64,000 bases of DNA. It comes from Plectrocnemia conspersa (taxonomy: Eukaryota > Arthropoda > Insecta > Trichoptera > Polycentropodidae). Position 1 is the first letter of the stretch. The number at the start of each line of letters is the position of its first letter. The notes under the pieces are model-generated. The model had not been told where the DNA came from. It worked only from the letters and a program-made list of their open reading frames with translations, and made no database searches. Location: the NCBI GenBank assembly GCA_009617715.1, contig VTFK01000053.1, positions 496,001-560,000 on the forward strand, in the 5' to 3' direction. Below are positions 12,301-26,600 of the stretch, piece by piece. A program made the position numbers and the translations under genes.

Positions 12301-14628
12301 ACTTCCGGCGTTATATTATCGATCAATGTTGTGGAAGAAATCGTTGACACTTCAACTGCTTCCACCTCGTCTATGCGGGTTTTAATTATAACTTCATTCA
12401 CCGTTTCATTTTCACCGGTTTGAAGTATTCTAGTTTTTCCATCATCTGTTTTAACTGGTTTTAATACTTTACGTAAGATTTTTCTCACTCGAGGAGCTGC
12501 AGATGATGACTGAATTTCAACGGTAGGTGTGCTCGTTTCGACGACATTTTCTGAGATCTCATCTTCAACTTCAGGTTCGTACCTTTCCGTTGTAGACGGT
12601 TCTGTTATGGTCGTAGTCGAGACTGGCCTTCTGCGCAAAACCTTCCTAACTCTTTGCCTTCCAGTTTGGTTTGATGCAAATCCATTTTCTCTATCAATAT
12701 TGCCACTTTCCGTCACTGCTTCGTCTTTTGTAACATCAACGGCGACAGTTGTAGATCTAATTTTTTTAACAATGATCCTTTTCCTTGGACGTTTCGACAC
12801 CAAAACATTTGCTTCTTCGTCGTGTTCTTTTTCTTCAATAGCTGTTTCCGATAGTTGGATACTTTCAGAAATTTCTTCTGCTTTTAAAACTTTTTCTCCG
12901 GACGTATTTTTTTCTGCTGATGTACTTACAGGTCTAGAGGGACGTCTCAATATTAATATACCACTCTTGTTATTAGTCTGCCCTAGTAAAATATTGGAAT
13001 TAATAATTTTAGTGACATTTATGGATTGTTGAGAACTTGAAGTACTGGGAGCAGGTGGTAATTTAAAAAGAGAACGACCAGCTTTGTCTTCTTCTGAAAC
13101 ATTAATAACTGGAGCAGACAACCTAGCTTTACCGATGAGTTGTGAATCATATGGTGGTTCGACGATTAATTCGTTTTCATTTTCAGTTTTCGTGTTATAG
13201 ATATCCTTAAGATTTATCTCTCTATTTAAAGTCGTCGCTGAAAATGGTCTTGGAGTGAATCGCTGTATGTTTAAGTTTCTTTGAGAATAAACTGAAGCTT
13301 CAGAAGCTTCCGTATTCAATTCTGCATCGGAATCTTCGGTGATTGAAAATCTATTACCACCACGATTTCCAAATATTCTAGGTCTGTTAACTACTCTGGA
13401 TTCAGTTGGATTATTTTCTTCATCCAAATCATCATATGATTGTTCAGTAGTGCTAGTAAAAGCTGGCCTAAATCGTCTTTGAATATTCCTATTTACGTTC
13501 GACACTCTTACATTATTAGCATTTTCACTTTGTGGCCTATACCTGTCGTTTCCTGTCAAAGAAGACAAATCCCCTCTAAAATCTTTTATAGAAGGTCTAA
13601 ATCTACGATTTGGTAGAGTTCTAGTAGTTGCAACTTCTGTTTGAACAAACTCGTTTCCGCTTCCTTCGTTATCAATAGTAGCTGAAGTGGTAGTGAAAAA
13701 GTTTTTCGTTCTTGGGAATATAGGAGGTTGTCTTGGAACTAAAGCAGGTCTGTTACTGGACGGTGGTTGCTCAATTGGATCTTCTTCTTCTGAACTTGAT
13801 TTTGAATTTAGCTTACGGCCAGCAAATCTCAATTGGGGGCGCACAAATCTTTTACTGCCATAATCTGTTTCGGCTCCGCTCGGTGCAATTGGATCTTGGT
13901 TCTCCTGACTGGCGGGAGTTGTAGATCTGATTTTCCGTACATTTGTTCTTAACTTGCCTTTTGTAACAGTTTCACTAGTTTCGCCTAAATTATCACTATC
14001 AATAACCTTTTCAGAATCATCTGCGATTTGATTGCGCAACGGTGCTCTTAACAATGGCGATGAAGTGCTTGATGATGCGTACACACGAGTGCGCTTAATG
14101 TTAGCATATTTCCTATCAAAACTCACCTTGTTGTCCGTAGTTTGTTCGCTAACTTCTCGAGGCTTTACTGTGGTCGTTGGACGAGTACGTTTGGCGAACA
14201 GCGGGGAGCTTCTTTGAGTCGACGTGATTGGCTCTTCTGAAATTGTTACTTTTGTGGAATAAGCTATGGGGATGCTACTGGGTGTAACGCTACTCTCTTC
14301 TGCTGCTTTAGGAGTGTTGGATAATGTAGTGATTTGTGCATTTAACACTGAAGAAGATCCAGCATTCAAGATTACACCATTCTCGGAGGCAAACGAAGGT
14401 GAAACGGCCTCGTTGACGTCATTGACTTCAGTGACGTCACTATCTTTTTCATTAATAGTAGTGCTTTCGACTATTGATGATGCTTGTGAAGAGGTAGAAA
14501 CGGAAGAGGATGGAACGGAAGCTTCTGTGGGACTATTTGCTACGGAGTCTTGCAATGTAGTGATTTTCCCATTATCGTCTGCCGTCGTCGATGACGTCGT
14601 CGATCTGACTCTTTGAATAGTTTTATAT
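9381..14628 (-). CDS. Cht6: Chitinase exon 19: giant Ser/Thr-rich tail exon
   Basis: A single open frame of more than 5.2 kb, entered from acceptor TTTTCAG at 14629 and ending at TAA 9383-9381. It encodes about 1,748 residues with no recognised fold: rich in Ser, Thr, Glu, Arg and Pro, with recurring basic cores followed by STT (VRKIRSTT, VKKIRSTT, VRKVLRRRPVSTTT, VRKILRKVLK) and RFRP-type motifs (RRFRPSIK, RRFRPAF, RPFSATT), plus acidic blocks such as EEVNEEDEDEEREEE. Such tails are known for insect Cht6 and are thought to be extracellular, glycosylated and disordered. The last codons read ACG-CAG-GTC-AGT-GAA-GAG-TAA, so a consensus donor (CAG/GTCAGT at 9396/9395) overlaps the stop and the exon may be spliced onward. 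Plus-strand ORFs here are antisense shadows. Confidence 0.92.
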
Positions 14629-17600
14629 CTGAAAAGCAGTTTTGTTTCATAATATAACCAAAAAAGCTACATAAACTTAAACATTACGATAAAATGATAA
14701 TCATACTTGGAATTTGAACTTTCCGTCGTGCTCGTTCTAAAACGATTTATGGTAGAATATTCATTATTTTGTACTTGATTCTTATTTTCATCATCATCTT
14801 CTTCTTCTTCTTCCTCTTCTTCTTCTGATTCATTTTCTCTTTCGAATAATGCATATCTGAAGATAGTATAATAAAAATATTAAAAAAATGTATTCCTTAT
14901 AACTAATTTTTAGAAAAAGATATACACACCGCTCGGTAGATTGCGGTTCTTCTGTGGTCGACGGTCTAGCTCTACGTATATTGACATATTGTGGAAGACC
15001 TGGCCTGCTAGAAGTAGATATAATTTTGGTTTCGACTTCTTCGCTGACGTCTTTCTCGGTTAATTCCTCTTCAGAAGATGATTTTTCAGTTTTTGCTGGC
15101 CTCTGCCGATTGATTGTTGTATATCTGCATATGAATTATAATTTAATGATACAATCTTTAACTTGAATATCTTCAAATATTAAAAAATGAGACTCACTGA
15201 GGTCTTTCACGGCGTGAATTAACAACCTTATCTTCCTTTTCTGCACTCAAGCCGAGCGTTTGTGGTCCACGACTATTTTGTTGTGGCGGTGCACTGAAAA
15301 ATGTATGCATTTATAAAGACTATATATAACCTTTAATATCATATTGATATGTAATTTATATAATAACATACCGTTCATTTTGTGCTCTAGGCTGAGATAA
15401 GACTCTTTCATAGAACAGTTTTTTGATGGTCGGCGGCGTCGTCGCTTGAGAATTATGTGCGCTGTTAGCTAAATGTTTTTCTAACTGTTCAACTCCACCT
15501 AAAGTATATAACATTATATTAACATATACAATATATGTGTACATAAACATTATAAATTGAAAATAACCTAATTTTTTGATAAGGTCCACAAGCTCTTTGA
15601 TGACTCTTGGGTCCTCTTCTGAATCACGGCCGTTTTCCAAATCTTCTTCTAACGCTTCTTCATCTTCATCATACTCTTCCTACAATTTAGCAACGTATTA
15701 TTATAACAAATGTATTACATAAATAATTATTGATTTAGAAAGAATGTCACCTCAATTGACGTCGGCGTTGTAGATTTAAACAGCAAAGTCGTACTGCTAG
15801 TTGCAGCAGTTATACGTGGTCTTCTAGTTGTAAAAAGAGCAGATGTAGCCGATGTGCTTTTTTCAGTTGCTACAGCTTCAGCTTTGGTGGTCGAAGCCGG
15901 TGGAGCACTAGTGACAACCGTTTTCTTCTTATTACAAAGAACGTTGCGTGCAAAATCACAAGAATCAGCAGCTTTATTGAAGTGAAGTCCTGCAATTGCC
16001 ATTCAAATAATATATTAGTCAATTCCATGTACATTTAATAGGTATTACGTTAATTCAATTACCAGAGGGGCACGTAAATTGATGTGCAACGATTCCGAGA
16101 TTGGAAGGTCCACTCTCCAAACACCAGAAATATTTTTTACAGTCTCTCGGATGAGGGAAAAAGCCTTCCTCTGTGCATTTGAAATCTAGAATATGTAAAT
16201 TATGTAATATAGTATCATAAATACACATGCTCATATACAAAACATGGATAGATGTGTACCTGAACCAGGATCTGGTGTAGTGGGTGGTTCTGGAGTATTC
16301 AATCCCCAAGATGGAGTATTTGAAGTCGGTGTTGATTCTGTTGTAGTGCTACGTCTAGAAGTATTAGGACGTCTACGATTTGCTCTAGATTAGATGATAA
16401 AAATTTCATTTATATTCATGTAAAATAATTTAGTTTTTATAACTATAGTTTTTTATATATGTATGTATGTGTATATATACATATTTTAATATAAATTAAT
16501 TACTTTGATGTAATCTTCGATTCAGAATCTACTCTATTGCTAGTTTTAGAAGTTTTAATATAATTCTTCTCTGTCTCTTTATCTTCAGTAGCTTTAGACG
16601 GTTTCGATGGTCTTGTCCGTTTCCTTGTACCTTGTGGTTTCTTCGTAATAGCCGGCTCCGAAACACTAAAAAGCGATAATCACATTATTAAAAACCATAT
16701 CATAATACAAACCAATACATAAATTAGTATTTATATCTTACCCTAGACTCTTGAACAAAGCTTCTTTAGCTGCTTCAATAAGAGGGTATGGTTTACCGTG
16801 GCATTTACCACGGAAATCATCGTTATCGATAGACCAGAACATGATACCTAAAATTACCAATAATTAAAAAAAATATTTTTAATAATATATAACCTTAATT
16901 AACTAACCTCCTAATGATTTCTCAGCGACATATTCAGCCTTCTTTCTTACAATATCAATATCATCATAGCCGACCCATTGATCGCCTTTGTAAGCATATG
17001 GACCCAAAGCTCTTGGATTTGGTTGAACAACTACCCATTCCTCTTCTTCATCTTCGTATTCTTCATCGTCATCATCATCATCATCTGAATCTCTTTTTGA
17101 TCTTGTTTTAGCTAACAAGCCTTCACAAATCTGTAAAAATAAAATATGTTTAATAGTATGATATATAAAAAATGTATTCTATAAATGGTTTAATAGTTAC
17201 TTCATAATATGCAAGATATCCTTTTTCTCTTGTGGCTTCTCCTTGCGCCCCAGGACCGTCAGCTGGTGAACCGATAGCATTGGCATCAGGATTAATGAGT
17301 GTATAAGAACGTCCGTACGTAGGTATGCCCAAGACTAGCTTATCAGAATCAGCTCCAGCTTGCAAGTAATGATTTATGGTGTTTTCCTATATATTATTAT
17401 AATACTATTAGTGTGTGTAATATAAAAAGTTATGTAATAAATGTATGTGCACGTACAATGTTCAATTCAGAATCAAAGTTGTACTCCGATGCGGCTTCCA
17501 AAGAATATAGAGGAGCGTGATGGTTTACTGAAGGCTCAAAAGCAGAGTGGTAATCGTAGGTAAGAAGGTTCATCCAATCCAGGTATCTGAAATTATGATA

Positions 17601-20600
17601 AAGGCATCAAAAATGGTATATTGTTCAACTAAGTACTATATTTTTACAGTATTTTGGTGTATGAATGGAGAATGTGAAATTATTTTTAATATCTACTATA
17701 ATTTACTGTAGAAAAAAGTACTTTTTATTAAAATACAAGAATCATAATCAGAAAATGAAGTAAATTTTTAATAAAATAACATGAAAAATATATTTTTAAG
17801 TACTTTAATTTAAACTGCCACTATCTAATGAAAATAAAATATGATTATCAAAATAAAAAATAATGATTTTCTAATGAACATTTTTCTCAAATCCTGTTTA
17901 AGTAATCTTGCAGTGCAGTTTTACATTCTCATTTTAATAAAAAAAACATGGAGGTGAGTTTTCGTACCTTTTACTAAAAAAATATTATTTTACTTAAAGT
18001 TAACGTTTTGGAAAACCTAGATTGACTGAAATAATAACATTTGTTTGCATATTATATATACTTCCATAAAATATAATATTTGATGTTGAGCGCAAAAGTA
18101 AAAAGTTTGTGGCTGTTGCTGTCGCCTTTGTAATTCGGCCCATATCAGGCTCTGGCTCAGGTCTTTTAGACCTATATCGTCAATTAACCGGCAAATTATA
18201 TTTTTAATAAGCATAGATACTATAATTCTACTTCTATTCAACTAAAATTATATTGCAAACTATCGAATAGTTGTATTTTTTTAATTTATTATTTATTAAT
18301 ATTAATATATAGCATACATAATGAATAGCAATATGTTTTTGCATAAATATATAGATAATATGTGATGATTAATCGGTATTATAATTATAATAATCATTAA
18401 TTTCAATCTCCCAGATAATCAATTAAAACATATTTTGGATCATGTGGGATTCAAGGGCGGCCCTAGCTTATTTAACGCCCCAGGCAAAAACTAAGCTGCT
18501 TCTTTCCCCTTACATATTATGAGCACTCACAAAACATGAGATGAAAAACGTTCAAATACATACACCAATACTACTTTATCATCAATTATCATTCATTAAT
18601 AATTTTAAAATTTATAGTAATTTAAATTAACTATAATCGTTTTAATATTTATAGTAAATCAATCATTGTAATTGTTTATTGTATTATAATTATTTATTAA
18701 ATATACGCATTTAAGACCTAAAAAATTGTAGAGCAACACTAAAAAAAGTAGCGAAAACGAATGTATGGTAATCACAGAACAAAGAATATAATAGTTGTAC
18801 ACCAAATCGTCCTACTGTATGAACAATTCGCAACGTAGGACGATCCTGGAAGTGTTGGAGATAAGGTAAGCCAAGTTCATCTCCCTTTGCCGCATATGGG
18901 GAGAGGGAAATTTTTTTGTGATTCACTAGAGACCAAATTACATGCCCAAACAGTGACTGTTTGGTACGCATTATGGTCAAGCAGCGTCATTAGGCCTTAC
19001 TTTTTTGAAAACTGTGAAGGATAGACTGTAACAGGCAATGGTGAGCGCTATATACGCATGATAACCGATTATTTTTGGCACTTAAATTGATGTGGAAGAC
19101 ATGTGGTTTCAATAACTTAACATTGGGTGCAACTTTGGGTGTTTTGCGTGAAAAGTTACCAGGTCGCCAAAATCATGCAATTTAACGTCTTTTTTTGTTG
19201 TGGGCTTTGAGCAACAAACCCGATATGATCAAAAGGATTAGCTGATGAAAAAGGTCCAGAGGAGGGCATTTAATTGATATTATTTTTCACAATTAATGAA
19301 TACATCAAATGTTTGAAGAATAAAAAAAAATCTGAATATATCCTTGAATTTGTGTTTTTTTTTTAAAAAACAAGTTTGAAAACTGAAATTGGATCACACT
19401 TTAATATTTAATTGGAAATTAAATATTTTGTTGATATTTTTCCAATCATGATGACCAGATTTGTAACAAAAATAAGATTTTAAGAAATTTTGCCGACGTC
19501 CATTATTATTTTTAAAACACTTTTTTAAAAACCGTGAGCCTTACAAAGACAAGGGTCGCAGAACATAAATCCCCATTTTCACATTCCATAGAATAATGAC
19601 GTTACGTAAATATTCAGATAATATATGTATTAGCTTATAACAAAGAGTCTGGCTCCGCCCTGAATCATCTACGTTAATCGAAGGGGCGTTAGACTGCCGT
19701 ACTCAGTCACTTATATCTGCAACTTCATCTAGAACTACCTAGACTTGGAATAAATAAGGTTTAACTGAATTCACACCGAGTGGAACTACGTTGAATCGAT
19801 CAAAATGATCCTTTAGACGACCTTTCGATCTGCTCCAGCTAATGTAGTCTCTTGTATCCCAATCTTTGTGACGACTACTACAAAAAATATCATAAAAACA
19901 AAATAATAAACTACCTGTTAAGTTTGGGAATGTCATATCCTTTGTCGATGTATTCGATACCAGCTGGAACAGCCATCGTCAACAAGAGGCGAGGACGACC
20001 GCTCGCTTGGCTTTCTTTTTCGTACTCCTCCCTCAACTCCTGCACAAGTCTGGCGTAGTTCTTTCTGTCCTCCGGCTTGCCCCCGTCTCTGAAAGACGGG
20101 TACTCCCAGTCGAGATCGAGGCCGTCGAATTTGTTCTGTCGCAAAAACTGAAAAACCAAATGGCCACATTACACAACAATTTCCACATAGCAATTCCATG
20201 ACATGAATATATTAATAACGATCGACTGGCATTCCAATGCGATAAGACACCGAGGAAATGGCATTAATGAGCGAAACCGAATTGTTCTCAACGCCCTGGT
20301 TGCAGTCAAGTCTGCAAGGTCACGTTATCTGACCACATACAGGTTTTGGAGTGTCTGGCATCTGGACAATGACAGCAGCCTCATGCCGATGTGAACTATT
20401 CTCATTGTTTTCGACATTAATAGTTTAGGTGTGCGGCACAGTTCCCAAACTTAGATTTACATAGCACCCGATATTTTTTATTCTAAGGTCATTGAAAAAT
20501 ATATCGATCATTCGGAAGACCTTGGGATCTCCTCGCGTTACCGAGTCACGATTTGCAATTTGTAATATTTTTTTGTGTGCGAATCTTCCACTCAATCTTT

Positions 20601-23600
20601 TGTTCCATTAAACACCCATGCTTCGCGGAAATGAACGAAGCTCATAAAACATAATGACCTGAGATCAAAGCTAAATCGACAATATCATCATGAATTAAAT
20701 TATCTGATGTTCAAATATGGATATGAGGAAAAACCGATTAATAAAAAAATATATGAAAAATAACATTATAGACAACCATTAAGCTACATATATAATTTGC
20801 ATCCAAATCTCATTTAAGTCAAGTAATGCATTATGTTAAATGTCACGGTGCTCATCTACAATATATGCTTGTAGAATATTTTTGCCGTATAAGTACATAT
20901 ATATAATAGATACATAGTACATAAAAAGCTAATGTAACATAAATACAAACCTTGACTGTATTTTTAACGAATTCCCGTCTTCTTTCTGAACTGGCCACCA
21001 ACGAAGAAAATCTAGAAGAACCTTCATTCCATCCACCGATAGCGATCATAGTCTTCAAATTAGGATTGTATGTCTTCAGACCGGTGAATTTGGCATATCC
21101 GCCTGTAAGCCAGCGCAAAGTGAATGTAATTTTATCGCATTCCATACATAGTACATACAAGATAAACGTTGCACTGACCTTTTCGATGTCTTGATACTTG
21201 TCGAAGGGCTTCAGCGTGTTCTCCTTGGTGAATCCACCGAAAGCGTAAATCAGATGCGTACACAGGTAAGGATTAATGTTTTGAGGATTGAACTTCGCAG
21301 TTCCAGGCCTATAGACTGACCAATTCGTATAGTAGCACACCACTCTCGCTTCTTTTGCAGTTTCGCCTGAAATTTTAGAAAAAAAAACTCTTTCAAAATT
21401 CTCCTTATGAAGCAGTCGATATTACCATATATGCCCAAGGCGCATGTAACCAAATCATGATAGTAGCAATTAAATCACACGCATGCACACTTCTTCTAGA
21501 AAATGTTGCGCCACCAGCATCTGATCTAGATTTTAAGCATGTACGATTCCGTTTCTAACAGACATTCGTATGTGGCCCAAATAGCGGGGCGCATTCTTGG
21601 GTTCGGCTGGCACCAAGGAAACGCTCTCGTGACTGGTGCAAAAACAAAGGAGAAAAACTGGTCCAACAGGATTTCATGCATTGTCAAAATAGATAAAAAA
21701 AACTCGTGCTTCACAGTGTTATTATGATGCGATTACTTCACTTCTTTTCAAACCACTCTCACTCGACAAATCTTGTTTCATATGTGTGTCTCTTTATCTG
21801 ATTCAGAAAATGTTTGAAGTGCACTACTTCACTTGAAGTGTCATCTTATTGAAATTGGTGTCAAAGTGGCATTGGCATTTAAAATAACTTTTACTGTATT
21901 AATTTTAATTAAAATATAATCCTGAACCAGTTTTGCTTGAAAATTAAACAGATATACATTTATAAAAGCACAAAACCTAATAATGCCTCGCCATAATATT
22001 TTTTAGGATGATTTACATACATAAGTAGTTTTTTTTATGCCGAATCTAGTTATAGAAAAAATGTTGATCATGGTACAATATACACCTAGGTACGATTATT
22101 CGTTTAAAGCATGTGCATTTTTTGTTGTAGGCAATGCTTATTTTTAACTGATTTTTTAATTCAATATAATGTGCTTTTTATGTTTAATATAAAAGATATA
22201 CACAATACACAGCGTCAAAATTAAAATCAAATCTTAGATTAACAAATAAAGGAAATTGTATTACATGTGTAAGCAATTGGAGGCGCAAAAGACGGATATA
22301 AAAGGACCATCTTTATGACTAAAATCATTTAAACCAAATTTAATATATTTAATGCAAACAAGTCGTATAGTATTTATAATGTAAAAACAGAAGTTGTTAC
22401 GCGGAAAAAATCTTACGTTTTACTAAAAAACAATGTGAAATCTTGTGTTGGCAGGAGGATAAAACTCATAAAATCAGTGCACCACAAAGATAAACATTTT
22501 TAAAAGAAGCACTGGATGTTATTGTATAATAAATATATATAATATAAATGTTATTATATAATAAATAACCGTAACCACGAGGCAAAATCAGTTGAATGAA
22601 AATAAAACAATTGAATGCAAACTAGTCGTAAACTATTTATAATGTGGAATCATAAGTCAGTACACCAAAATATCTTGCGTTCTACAAAATGCCAACTCAT
22701 TAAAACGTGTTCCAGAATTAGAATAGACTCAGACAAAAAACATTAATTAAAAGCAAATAGAGATGTAAAATTTTGGATCGACAGGAAGATTAAACTCATA
22801 AAATCAATGTGTTATAACATCGCATGTTTAAAAAATCTTAGGCACAAAAGATGGATATAAAAGGACCACATCTATGAAGCAAAATCAATTAAATTCCAAT
22901 AAAACCATTGAATTCCAAAAAGTCATTTAATAATAACACTGCATGTTTACAAAATCAGAGACGCAAAAGACGGATATAAAAACGCAAGGACGTAATTCAG
23001 GGGAAGGGCAGGTGGAAGCATTTGCCCCCCCCCCTTTTGAATTAAAAAAATATTTAAGAAACGACAACTGACTGGCCAATTTTTACCCCCCCCCCTCCTC
23101 CCTGGAAAAAGCTAAAATTATGTTCCTGGTTCTAGACCAACAATTCTCGGGTTATACATCAGAAAAAATCTAAATATAACAGTCTCGAAGCTATCCTGAA
23201 AATATATTCATAAATATAACATGCAATGTATAAATGTTACAGTGAATGTGTATTTTTCTGTTAGGTTATATTTGTACTAGTGAAATTCGAATATATTTTC
23301 ACCAGTAGATATATATTTCTACTAGCAAAAATATAATTTAGCTAATAGGCAATAGTAAAATTATATGTTACTCTAAAATGTCTATAAAACTAAATTTGAC
23401 TGTTGCAAAACGTCCATTTACTGTTAAAACCCAAACCTAACCTACATGAAGTAACCAAACTCAACATGACCTAATGAAAGTTCTAAACCCAATTTTAATT
23501 TTAGAAGTCTAAAATATAAACAAAGCCAACTCATCTCTTAGGGAAAAATAAGCAGAAGAAGAAGTGCAGAGAGACGTCGCATCTCGCATTTTGCGCCATA

Positions 23601-26600
23601 GATAGTCTGCACTATGCTAAAAATATGATAGCTATCCTTATTGATATTACGATGGATATGATATGAGAGTATTAGTTCAAGTATATTCAAACCGAATTTT
23701 GGTCAATAGGAGAGCCCAAAAAAATTATCACTCGTTACCGAGCGTTCCCATTGCAATGGCGCCGACACGATTTTATTGCTTTTGACTTCTGAGAAGAAAT
23801 AATTGTTTTTTGCGCCCTTCTATTGGTCAAAATTCGATTTAGAAAGGTTTCATTGGATTCTCACTAATTGTAAGTCGTAATATTGTTATAAAAAGTATTA
23901 ATAAAAACAACCCGGTCGCTAAAACTACAGGATCATACAGTCGTATTATTCACGGAGCATCTTTACTCTTCTTGCTGTTCCATAACATTCGTCCATCTGA
24001 GCATCGGCGCTACAGTATAATCAAAAGGCAATACGACAAAAAATCTTGCGTTCTGCAAAATGACAACCCAAAAAAATGTGTCTCGGTGCTAAAATTAACT
24101 CAAACAAATAATACTATATCCATAATTTAATCAAATACAATTTTGGATTATTTGGTCACCTAGACAAACGGTCTTCGAACAATAACATTGTATGTTTACA
24201 AATTGAGAGGCGCAAAAGACAGATATAAAAGGACCATATATATGATGCAAAATCAATTAAATGCCATTGAATTCGAACCAGACAAAAAATTGCGTTCTAC
24301 GAAATGGTAGCACATAAAAATGTGTCCTAGAGCTAAAGTTGCTTCAAACGAAAGATACTGTGTCATGAATTGAAATCAAATAGAAATGTATAATCTATAC
24401 ATTAAATAAGGAACAAATTCTTCAAACAAAACCATTGATCGTTTACGAAAAATACGGATTTACGAAGTAGCAATCAATAAAAATATGTTTCCGAGATAAA
24501 ATTAATGTGGCATTAATTAAAATCGAATAGAGATATAAAAGCTTCTGCTCACAGGAAGAAGAAACACACAAAAACAGTAAGTATTCAATCAAAAACACTG
24601 GATGTTATTACATATTAAAAGTCACAAAAAATGGATATAAAAACATCCTCTCTACAATACAAAATCATTCGAACAAAAATAATCGCTTTCAGAGATGCAA
24701 AATCTTGGATCAACATGAAGATGAAACTCATCATATGAATATGCTACCTACTAAAACATAATTTTTCTAAAAAAAAACACTTGGAGGCGCAAAAGACGGA
24801 AATAAAAGAATCGTCTACATTACCCAATACCATTAAACGAAAAACTGAATCTGAATCGTGAACTATTTACTGCGTAGAATCAGAAGTATGACGAAAAATC
24901 TCGTGTACTATAAAATGACAACAAATTAAAATTCAAGAACCAAAATTAAATCAAACATGGATCACTGTGTTATAAATTGAAATCATATAAAAAACAAAGT
25001 GTCACAGAGACAGAAATTCCACGAACAAAAACACTGGATGTTATATAATAAAATATGCAAACAACAAACATAAAAAGACAATCTAAAATCAGTTGAACGA
25101 AAATAAAGCCATTGATTGCAATTTTAAGTCGAAACAGATGTCGGCACGTACCTATATTTTTATTAATAGCGTTTTTGCTATGATCAAATTCGATTGGGAG
25201 ATTTTATAAATTACATTATGTCGGCTAGTGTTTATGTATTAAAAAACTGATTGCGTAACCATTTAATTAGCTTAAAATCGTTCACACACCTTTTCGTAAA
25301 CACCATTAATAAAGTTCGATGGGTCAAAAATTCCGCCACTATGTAGGTCAATATTGACACACACAAAATTATTTACAATTATTAATAAATAATAAATATG
25401 ACGTAAAAGTGTGATTCGATCGCCGGCGGTAAACTTGTATGCTCTGACCCACAAAAAATACGCGCACCAGACACCTGTTTGAGGTCCATATTTTGGGCAA
25501 TCGGTCAACGAGGCGAGGTCTTTCGTCAGCCAAACGGCAAAATTGCCGCCGTCTGTTATATAACACAAGATCGGAGGTGAAGACGAGTGTTTTCACTTTC
25601 TGCCATACCCGGTTTGTGTCATATATAGAATCTTCCAATTACAGCTAGTGCCTATTGCTTCTTAGGTCTTGTCGGAGTGATTTCTAAAATTCAAATCGAA
25701 CTACGCAAGATGATTGGGTTATGTAAAGACATGAGGAAATAATTGACAATGGTTCGTTCGCAAGGCTTGACCGTCACTCGAGGAGGAAAAAAGTCATTTG
25801 ACATTTTAAAAAGCCATCAAGGTTGTCATTGGCGAAAATTGTTAAATTTATACGACCACATATCGTCCAAGGCGAGCAAATGCACTCGTTCAAAAGATCT
25901 TGTGTATCTATTCTACAGCATCACGTTTTGATCTAAATTTCGCAAACTGTCATTCATGTGTGGTCAATATAATTGTCGAAAACATTGACCTAGAGAAAGA
26001 GATCAACGATTGAATTGTCTTTCTAACATTCATATCATTCCAACACGTACTACTTTGATTAGTTGTTATATTGAATAGACATAAACTATCAGAATTCATT
26101 ATTAACTAATTATGGTATTAAGACATATTAAAAAAAATATAGATAAAATGCTAATAAGGCACAGTGGTGTGAAAAAAAGATTTTTTGTTGTTAGTTGTTG
26201 TTATATTGAATAGACATAAACTTTCAGAATTCATTATTAACTAATTATTTCTTAAGTAACATATGGTATTAAGAAATATTAAAAAAAATATAGATAAATT
26301 AGTTCTTAGTTCTGCAAATGTAATATTACGATATAAGCATAACTTTTCTCAAGACATATCTTTTTCTTTCACGGAAATATGATGATACAAGCGACGTGCA
26401 GTGAGTTGTTTTACGAATACACCACTACAAGTTTTTGAGAATATAGTTTATAACCAATTTATCGCAAGTGTATGTTTTAAAGATAAAATTTACTTATTAT
26501 AAAAGGTAGATTTGAGTACCTTTCTATGACACATGAAGTATAATATAGTAAGTATATTAAATAAGTATTCTTAAAGAACAGCAAGAATTCAATTTGCTAG

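Noticed and set aside
18440..18500. GGGCGGCCCTAGC...CGCCCCAGGC as a possible gene fragment
   Set aside because: The phrase recalls common arthropod dispersed repeats, not coding sequence; boundaries could not be set.
25272..25638. Two overlapping minus-strand ORFs of 89 and 98 codons
   Set aside because: Frames compete in the same GC-richer block, neither resembles a known protein, and neither joins the chitinase in phase.
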